Assembly (NCBI GenBank): GCA_030592655.1
Contig: JAUVIQ010000098.1
Span: 1-10,684, forward strand
Source of the DNA: Planctomycetales bacterium
GTDB taxonomy: Bacteria; Planctomycetota; Phycisphaerae; SM23-33
Direction: 5' to 3'
Length of the DNA stretch: 10,684 bases
A program made the position numbers and the translations under genes. Of the stretch, positions 6,505-10,684 are shown one piece after another (position 1 is the first letter of the stretch; every line of letters starts with the position of its first letter). The notes under the pieces were generated by a model. It had not been told where the DNA came from and ran no database searches. It was given only the letters and a program-made list of their open reading frames with translations.

Positions 6505-6843
6505 TCAGTGGTCGCAAATATTCTCCCCCGCCTGTAAAGACCCGCTGATGTACGCCTCGGCCAAAATTTCCGGAGTCTCGGACGGCGCACCGACAACGAC
6601 GGCGATTTCGTTTTGGGTGAATAATTGCTGGGCGCGATTACCCATGCCGCCGGCGATGATGACGGTCGCCCCCTGCTCGTGCAGCCAACGGGGAAGTACG
6701 CCCGGCTCATGTCCCGGTGGAGTCAGCATCTCTGTTTCGCCGACCTTCTTCGTGGCTTCATCGGCCTCTACAAGAGCGAACTGCTCGCAGTGTCCGAAAT
6801 GCATGCTCAACCGCCCGTCGGTAAGTGGAATTGCTATCTTCAT
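6505..6843 (-). CDS. NifX/NifB-type (dinitrogenase Fe-Mo cofactor biosynthesis family) protein
   Basis: 112 aa. It starts MKIAIPLTDG, contains MHFGHCEQF (14-22), an AGGMG turn near the middle, and ends ICDH. This is the small family PF02579, which includes NifX, the NifB C-terminal domain and ORP-like proteins that bind or carry Fe-Mo or Mo-Cu sulfur cofactors. His15, His18, Cys19 and the terminal Cys-Asp-His are candidate ligands. The ATG at 6843 is chosen because GAGGAG lies 9 nt before it and the family N-terminus begins there; an in-frame extension to 7008 would overlap the ATPase gene and has no family similarity. No nitrogenase gene is present, so it probably belongs to an ORP-type system rather than nitrogen fixation. 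It is last in the leftward unit, 76 nt after the ATPase gene, with its own strong ribosome site. Confidence -1.
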   Translation of the reverse strand: MKIAIPLTDGRLSMHFGHCEQFALVEADEATKKVGETEMLTPPGHEPGVLPRWLHEQGATVIIAGGMGNRAQQLFTQNEIAVVVGAPSETPEILAEAYISGSLQAGENICDH

Positions 6844-6852
6844 GTACGTGTT

Positions 6853-6858
6853 CTCCTC
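6853..6858 (-). promoter_or_regulatory. Ribosome binding site of NifX-like gene
   Basis: The complement reads GAGGAG, 9 nt before the ATG at 6843. It decides the start against the longer in-frame reading from 7008. Confidence -1.
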
Positions 6859-6919
6859 AAGAGTATCTGTTTCCGACGACGTTGCCGGGTCTTTAATAAT
6901 CGTATTTTCACTCACATAT

Positions 6920-7837
6920 TCAGCGTTTTTTATTCCCCGCCAAAACCGACTGCACCTCGGCCCAAACCTGCTTGATTTCCGTCGCGGCGCCGTTGCTTTG
7001 ATACTCAACGAGCGACTTTTTCTGAATCTGCGCTTCGGTTACGGCGCGATCATAGCGGACCTTACCGGCCAGTCTCATACCGCGCCGGCGGGTCTGTTCT
7101 TCAATCTGCGAGGCAATCTCCTCGTTCAAATCCCATTTATTAATGCACACGAGCGTCTCGACGCCGAAGTGCTTTGTCAGGTCGGTTACGCGCTGAAGGT
7201 CGTGCAGGCCGCTGAGTGTCGGCTCGGTTACCACCAACACAAGGTCAGCGCCGGTGATTGACGCGATGACCGGACATCCGATGCCCGGCGCACCGTCGAT
7301 CAGGATTAAGGTCGATTTGCGATCTTCGGCGATTTTTTTCGCTTGCGAGCGGACGATGCTTACGAGTTTCCCGGAGTTTTCTTCAGCCACGCCGAGTTTG
7401 GCGTGAACCATAGGCCCGCATCGGGTATCGGAGATGAACCATTCGCCGTTAACCGCCGGGGCGAACTCGATGGCGTTCTCGGCGCAGAACCAGGCGCACA
7501 CTCCGCATCCTTCACAGGCTACCGGATCGATACGATATGTCTTGTCCACCTTTCCGTTTCCAGGACCGTCGAAGAAGACCGCGTCAAAGCGGCATATCTC
7601 CTGGCACTTACCACACGCGGTGCAGTGCCCAGCCATGATCCTCGCGCGGGAGCCGCCGGAAAAATTCTCACGTTTGACGATGGTCGGATCGAGGATAAGA
7701 TGCAGGTCGGCGGCGTCCACGTCGCAATCGGCCAGCACAGCCTTATCGGCCAGAGCGGCGAACGATGCGACAATAGAAGTCTTTCCCGTCCCGCCCTTAC
7801 CGCTGATAACAACCAGTTCCTTTGGTTTTGTTTCCAT
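6920..7837 (-). CDS. MinD/Mrp-type P-loop ATPase with inserted two-cluster ferredoxin domain
   Basis: 305 aa. The deviant Walker A is KGGTGKT (14-20), switch I-like DCDVDAADLH follows (37-46), and the Walker B region is ILIDGAPGIG (178-187). Between them lies a ferredoxin insert with two C-x2-C-x2-C-x3-C motifs: Cys72, 75, 78, 82 and Cys108, 111, 114, 118. This arrangement defines the MinD-superfamily ATPases with inserted ferredoxin (COG1149), common in anaerobes beside NifX-like and ORP proteins. They are thought to act in Fe-S or metal-sulfur cofactor assembly, related to Mrp/NBP35 carriers. It starts 8 nt after the ferredoxin gene's stop. Such ATPases often occur as tandem pairs; only one copy is here. 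Family is certain; client protein is unknown. Confidence -1.
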   Translation of the reverse strand: METKPKELVVISGKGGTGKTSIVASFAALADKAVLADCDVDAADLHLILDPTIVKRENFSGGSRARIMAGHCTACGKCQEICRFDAVFFDGPGNGKVDKTYRIDPVACEGCGVCAWFCAENAIEFAPAVNGEWFISDTRCGPMVHAKLGVAEENSGKLVSIVRSQAKKIAEDRKSTLILIDGAPGIGCPVIASITGADLVLVVTEPTLSGLHDLQRVTDLTKHFGVETLVCINKWDLNEEIASQIEEQTRRRGMRLAGKVRYDRAVTEAQIQKKSLVEYQSNGAATEIKQVWAEVQSVLAGNKKR

Positions 7838-7845
7838 TTGTCTCG

Positions 7846-8265
7846 CTATCCCTTCGATGATCCGGTGTTCCGTTCCGCAGGCAAATCACGAATGGCGGCA
7901 TCGATGCCCTTGACAGAATCATCTTCAGCAGCCTTGATCGCATCGATGGTTTTCTCGTTCACCTTTTTCTGCTTGTTGAAGAATCGTATCATGCGTTGCA
8001 TGAAAGCGGCCTGCTCGGCCGGTTCCCGGAAATGCCCAAGCAGTTTGCGGACCCATCGCAGGTTGTCCGCTACTTCCTGCGGAATCCTCTCGCCGTCGTG
8101 ACGAACGGCCTCCTGCGGACATACTTCGTGGCACTTGCCGCATCGGATACAATCGTTTTCGTCGATGTCGGCGTAGCCGGAATCTTCTATGCTCATCGCC
8201 CCGACCGGACATTCCTGGATGCAGATTCCACAGCCGCTGCACATCTCGTGATTTACCCATGGCAC
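7846..8265 (-). CDS. 2[4Fe-4S] ferredoxin-like protein with helical C-terminal extension
   Basis: 139 aa, GTG start at 8265 chosen because AAGGAG lies 9 nt upstream. Residues 1-60 form a bacterial-type double ferredoxin: Cys9, 12, 15, 19 and Cys39, 42, 45, 49, each last Cys followed by Pro. Residues about 62-139 are charged and probably helical (NLRWVRKLLGHFREPAEQ, then a Lys/Asp/Glu-rich tail) with no cysteines. The domain order suggests an electron carrier docking on a partner through the tail. It lies between the persulfide reductase gene (16-nt gap) and the ferredoxin-ATPase gene (8-nt gap), so it may supply electrons to cluster assembly by that ATPase (inference). The ferredoxin part is certain; the tail is not recognised. 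Confidence -1.
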   Translation of the reverse strand: MPWVNHEMCSGCGICIQECPVGAMSIEDSGYADIDENDCIRCGKCHEVCPQEAVRHDGERIPQEVADNLRWVRKLLGHFREPAEQAAFMQRMIRFFNKQKKVNEKTIDAIKAAEDDSVKGIDAAIRDLPAERNTGSSKG

Positions 8266-8274
8266 AGTTGGTTT

Positions 8275-8280
8275 CTCCTT
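8275..8280 (-). promoter_or_regulatory. Ribosome binding site of ferredoxin gene
   Basis: The complement reads AAGGAG, 9 nt before the GTG at 8265. This supports the GTG as start. Confidence -1.
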
Positions 8281-8281
8281 T

Positions 8282-10051
8282 TCAATCCACTGATTCTTTA
8301 CTGTTGCGAACGATGTTCCTTTCTTCCGGCGTCGAGCAGAACGTCTCGAGCGCGAGAATTCTCTTCCAGCGATGCAGGCCGGGAATCTCTTTGCACTTCG
8401 CCGGCGATGCGGCGCAATACACCATGTATCCGCCGCTGAGGTTTCGCACGGTATATCCGAGTTGCTTTAGTATCCGGCAGACGTAGTAACTGCGGATTCC
8501 CGTGAGGCAGTACACAAAGAGTGTTTGCCCCTTCGGTAATTCGTTGAGGCGGTCGCGAACGTCGTCGATGGGGATGTTGACGGCGCCTTTGATATGTCCG
8601 CGTCGGAACTCTCTGACCGTACAAACATCAAGCAGGAATTCGTCTTTCTCGATTATCCGCTCAAGTTCGTCTGCGTGAAACACCTCCACGTCGCCCTGGA
8701 CGATATTAGCGGCTACGTATCCGGCGATGTTCACTGCGTCCTTTCCCGTACCGTACTGCGGAGCGTACGACAATTCCAGGCGGGTCAGGTCGAAGACGGT
8801 CATTCCACCATGCAGGGCAGTCGCGAGGACGTCGATTCGCTTATCGACACCGTCGATGCCGACGATCTGAGCGCCGAGAATCTTCCCATCCTTCGGCGAG
8901 AACAGGAGTTTCATCACCATCGGCGTAGCTCCGGGGAAGTATCCGGCGTGTGAGGCGGGATGCGTGTACGACTTCCGGTAGGCGACGCCTTTGGACTTCA
9001 GGCTTCGCTCGTTGGCGCCGGTCGAGGCCACGGACAAGTCGAAGACCCGAACGATATTCGTGCCGAAGGTGCCCGGAAACGAAACGTCCTTTGCGAAGAT
9101 GTGATCCGCAGCCAGCCGCCCCTGCTTGTTGGCAATGCCCGCCAGGGGCATCAGTCGCCGCCCGCCAAGAACGCGGTCTTCGGTCTCTACGGCGTCGCCG
9201 ACGGCATAGACGGACTCGTCGGTCGTTTGCAGGTGCTCGTTGACGCGAATTCCTCCCCGCTCGCCGATTTCCAGACCGGCCCGGCGGGCCAGTTCGGCCT
9301 CAGGCCTGACGCCAATTGCGGAAATCACCATGTCGCAGGGAATCTGCCGACCACCGCGGACGGTAACCACCAGTCGATGCTCCCCGTTTTCGTGGAAGGA
9401 CTCGACCGGACAACCAAGGACCAACTCGACGCCGCTGAGCCGCAGGTGCTGGTGAATCCATTCAGCCATCTCCCGGTCCAGCGCCGGCATGACCTGATCG
9501 ACCATCTCCACCAGCGTAACGTGGATGCCCAGGTGGCTGAGGTTCTCCGTCATTTCCAGGCCGATGAACCCCCCGCCTACGACCACCGCCTCCTGCGGGT
9601 CCGCCTGCTCCACGAGACCACGGATTTTTTCGGCATCTTCTATGGTGCGAAGGGAGAATATCCTCGGGTCGTCCATGCCCGGCAGCGGAGGACGCACAGG
9701 TTCGGCTCCGGGCGACAGCACGAGTTTATCGTAAGGTTGGCGATAGTTCCGGCCGGTGAGATGGTCCAAAACCTCAATAGTTTTTTCTTGTCGATCAATG
9801 GACAGCACCTCGTTCCTGACGCGGACATCCACGTGAAAACGCCGTGCGAAACGTTCCGTTGTTTCCACGAGCAGTTTGTCTCGCCTTTCGATTTCGCCGC
9901 TGACGAAGTAGGGAAGGCCACAATTCGCAAACGAGATGTGTTCGCCGCGCTCGAACATCACGATCGTCGCGGACTCGTTGAGCCGGCGCGCCCGGGCGGC
10001 AAACGACGCTCCGCCCGCCACGCCGCCGACAACCACAATAGTCTCCGTCAT
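8282..10051 (-). CDS. CoA-disulfide/persulfide reductase-rhodanese fusion
   Basis: 589 aa from the ATG at 10051. The FAD motif GGVAGGASFAARARR (9-23) and the redox Cys44 in FANCGLPYF (41-49) are those of CoA-disulfide reductase. An NAD(P)H-binding VVVGGGFIGLEM lies at 156-167, the second FAD motif YAVGDAVE at 282-289, and SYAPQYGTGKDAVN (428-441) is the family's dimer-interface region. A C-terminal rhodanese domain (about 458-550) carries Cys515 in YCLTGIRS. Fusions of this kind (CoADR-Rhd, NADH-dependent persulfide reductase) reduce CoA disulfide, CoA persulfide or polysulfide with NAD(P)H while the rhodanese Cys carries sulfane sulfur. The reading frame is open to 10183, but that extension overlaps the DsrE gene and has no family similarity. 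The ATG lies 7 nt after the DsrE stop, with a weak GTGAG upstream. A roughly 40-residue tail follows the rhodanese domain. Assignment is firm. Confidence -1.
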   Translation of the reverse strand: MTETIVVVGGVAGGASFAARARRLNESATIVMFERGEHISFANCGLPYFVSGEIERRDKLLVETTERFARRFHVDVRVRNEVLSIDRQEKTIEVLDHLTGRNYRQPYDKLVLSPGAEPVRPPLPGMDDPRIFSLRTIEDAEKIRGLVEQADPQEAVVVGGGFIGLEMTENLSHLGIHVTLVEMVDQVMPALDREMAEWIHQHLRLSGVELVLGCPVESFHENGEHRLVVTVRGGRQIPCDMVISAIGVRPEAELARRAGLEIGERGGIRVNEHLQTTDESVYAVGDAVETEDRVLGGRRLMPLAGIANKQGRLAADHIFAKDVSFPGTFGTNIVRVFDLSVASTGANERSLKSKGVAYRKSYTHPASHAGYFPGATPMVMKLLFSPKDGKILGAQIVGIDGVDKRIDVLATALHGGMTVFDLTRLELSYAPQYGTGKDAVNIAGYVAANIVQGDVEVFHADELERIIEKDEFLLDVCTVREFRRGHIKGAVNIPIDDVRDRLNELPKGQTLFVYCLTGIRSYYVCRILKQLGYTVRNLSGGYMVYCAASPAKCKEIPGLHRWKRILALETFCSTPEERNIVRNSKESVD

Positions 10052-10058
10052 ATCGATC

Positions 10059-10412
10059 TCACAACGTGATAATTCTGTCGGCCCGGCTGACCCACTCAGC
10101 CAATTCCGCCATGGTCGCCTCATTCGCGCCGTCGAAGTATGGTTCGTTTTTGTAAAGGCCGCACCTGACCTTGCACGTCCCACATACCTTGACGGTTACA
10201 CTCTTGGCAATAAGGTCTTTCAGCATTTGCCCCAGGTCAAAGTAGTCGTCCGGTGGCCTGGCTGCGTCACGGGCAAGGTCCACGGAGTCGTTCATTAGAA
10301 AAATCCGCACCTCGATGTCCGCACCGAGGAGTTTGTCCGCAAGCCTCAGGCCGTTCCATGCAACATCCGTCCCATCGTACGGTTGATTGTTGAATATGAT
10401 CAGTGTGTTCAC
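10059..10412 (-). CDS. DsrE/DsrF-like sulfur-carrier family protein
   Basis: 117 aa, GTG start at 10412 with GGAG 6 nt upstream. The N-terminus MNTLIIFNNQPYDGTDVAWN, the basic-hydrophobic IEVRIFLMNDSV strand and the ending LAEWVSRADRIITL are typical of small DsrE/YchN-like proteins. The cysteine motif is CGTCKVRC (77-84); Cys77 or Cys80 is the candidate persulfide-carrying residue. The family often reads CGTCxxARG, so Cys84 in place of Ala is an extra thiol. DsrE proteins accept and pass on sulfur as a protein persulfide. The gene lies directly before the reductase-rhodanese fusion (7-nt gap), a fitting donor or acceptor, and 19 nt after the FmdB gene. Family is confident; direction of sulfur flow is unknown. 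Confidence -1.
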   Translation of the reverse strand: MNTLIIFNNQPYDGTDVAWNGLRLADKLLGADIEVRIFLMNDSVDLARDAARPPDDYFDLGQMLKDLIAKSVTVKVCGTCKVRCGLYKNEPYFDGANEATMAELAEWVSRADRIITL

Positions 10413-10431
10413 AGCATGCTCCGTTTTTGTG

Positions 10432-10626
10432 TTATGAAAGCGGGCACGTCCCTGTCGGGCAGCTCGAACTACCCGATGAGCCGGACTTTGCGGCGAAGGT
10501 CGAGAAAGCCTTCTCGGTCTTGCCGGAACCGCACTTCTCGCACACGTGGGCCTTTTTGCTGCCGGCCTTTTCCAGAAAACTCGTTACGTGTCCGCATTTT
10601 GTGCATTGATACTCAAAAATAGGCAT
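10432..10626 (-). CDS. FmdB-family zinc-ribbon protein
   Basis: 64 aa. MPIFEYQCTKCGH at the start and CEKCG at 29-33 give a CxxC...CxxC zinc ribbon (Cys8, 11, 29, 32), followed by a Ser/Gly-rich stretch. This is the FmdB/CxxC-CxxC-SSSS family of small putative regulators, named after a gene near formylmethanofuran dehydrogenase. The molecular role is not established. It has an additional C-terminal CPTGTC (56-61). TAAGGAG lies 7 nt before the ATG. It is the first gene in the leftward unit visible here, so it may be a regulator or accessory of the sulfur genes behind it; the promoter probably lies beyond the right edge or within the last 50 bp. Confidence -1.
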   Translation of the reverse strand: MPIFEYQCTKCGHVTSFLEKAGSKKAHVCEKCGSGKTEKAFSTFAAKSGSSGSSSCPTGTCPLS

Positions 10627-10633
10627 CGGTATT

Positions 10634-10640
10634 CTCCTTA
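10634..10640 (-). promoter_or_regulatory. Ribosome binding site of FmdB-like gene
   Basis: The complement reads TAAGGAG, 7 nt before the ATG at 10626. This is the strongest ribosome site in the window. Confidence -1.
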
Positions 10641-10666
10641 TAAAAAAAGCACAAAAGAAGAATTCA

Positions 10667-10684
10667 CCGCAGAGAACGCAGAGA
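10667..10684. repeat. Short tandem repeat, cut by window edge
   Basis: Two adjacent 9-mers, CCGCAGAGA (10667-10675) and ACGCAGAGA (10676-10684), differ only in the first base, and the array may continue past the edge. The preceding bases read TTCA. Repeats of the form CGCAGAGA(A) occur between genes in many environmental bacterial genomes; family and function are not known. It lies just upstream of the FmdB-led operon. Confidence -1.

Noticed and set aside
6844..7008. 55-residue N-terminal extension of the NifX-like frame
   Set aside because: It overlaps the ATPase gene, and GAGGAG is correctly spaced for the internal ATG at 6843, where the family N-terminus begins.
6505..7837. Nitrogen-fixation genes suggested by the NifX/NifB-type protein
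   Set aside because: No nifHDK, nifEN or radical-SAM NifB is present; the neighbouring ferredoxin-ATPase points to an ORP-type set.
8960..10069. A 369-codon open frame on the + strand opposite the reductase-rhodanese gene
   Set aside because: It is the antisense shadow of a GC-rich gene; the opposite strand shows complete FAD, NAD and rhodanese motifs.
10052..10183. 44-residue N-terminal extension of the reductase-rhodanese frame
   Set aside because: It lies inside the DsrE gene in another frame and has no similarity to the family; the FAD motif begins right after the ATG at 10051.

Overview
The window holds two gene blocks that run toward each other and end 34 bp apart, at 6470 (+ strand) and 6505 (- strand). 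The DNA is GC-rich (not computed), genes are tightly packed, and several start with GTG. No tRNA, rRNA, IS element, CRISPR array or phage gene was found. The content suggests a free-living, probably anaerobic heterotrophic bacterium. A ceramidase-fold hydrolase beside Gfo/Idh and sugar-type genes, and a short CGCAGAGA-type tandem repeat at the right edge, recall environmental Planctomycetota (Phycisphaerae-like). That assignment is a low-confidence inference.

Left block (1-6470): a regulator-centred catabolic locus. A DeoR-family repressor gene (2054-2845) heads a + strand run with a class III PLP aminotransferase, a GNAT acetyltransferase, a Gfo/Idh/MocA dehydrogenase and a compact D-lyxose-isomerase-like cupin. 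Gaps are 42 nt or less, and one junction is an ATGA overlap. Leaving in the other direction are a NagB-fold protein and a neutral-ceramidase-like hydrolase, the latter cut by the left window edge. The two units share 196 bp containing two good sigma70-type promoters on opposite strands, laid almost exactly over one another (1987-2028), so RNA polymerase probably cannot occupy both at once. The NagB-fold protein lacks several residues that make NagB a sugar-phosphate deaminase. The set looks like a pathway for an aminated and/or acylated carbohydrate or polyol, but the substrate cannot be named from sequence. No transporter or sugar kinase is visible.

Right block (6505-10626, all - strand, transcribed right to left): a sulfur and metal-cofactor gene set. 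In order it encodes an FmdB-type zinc ribbon, a DsrE-like sulfur-carrier protein, a CoA-disulfide/persulfide reductase fused to rhodanese, a two-cluster ferredoxin with a helical tail, a MinD/Mrp-type ATPase with an inserted two-cluster ferredoxin domain, and a small NifX/NifB-type cofactor-binding protein. The last two resemble components of 'orange protein' (ORP)-type gene clusters. Here they sit behind enzymes that make and carry persulfide sulfur, suggesting sulfur delivery to Fe-S or metal-sulfur cluster assembly. The individual families are recognisable; the coupled function is inference.
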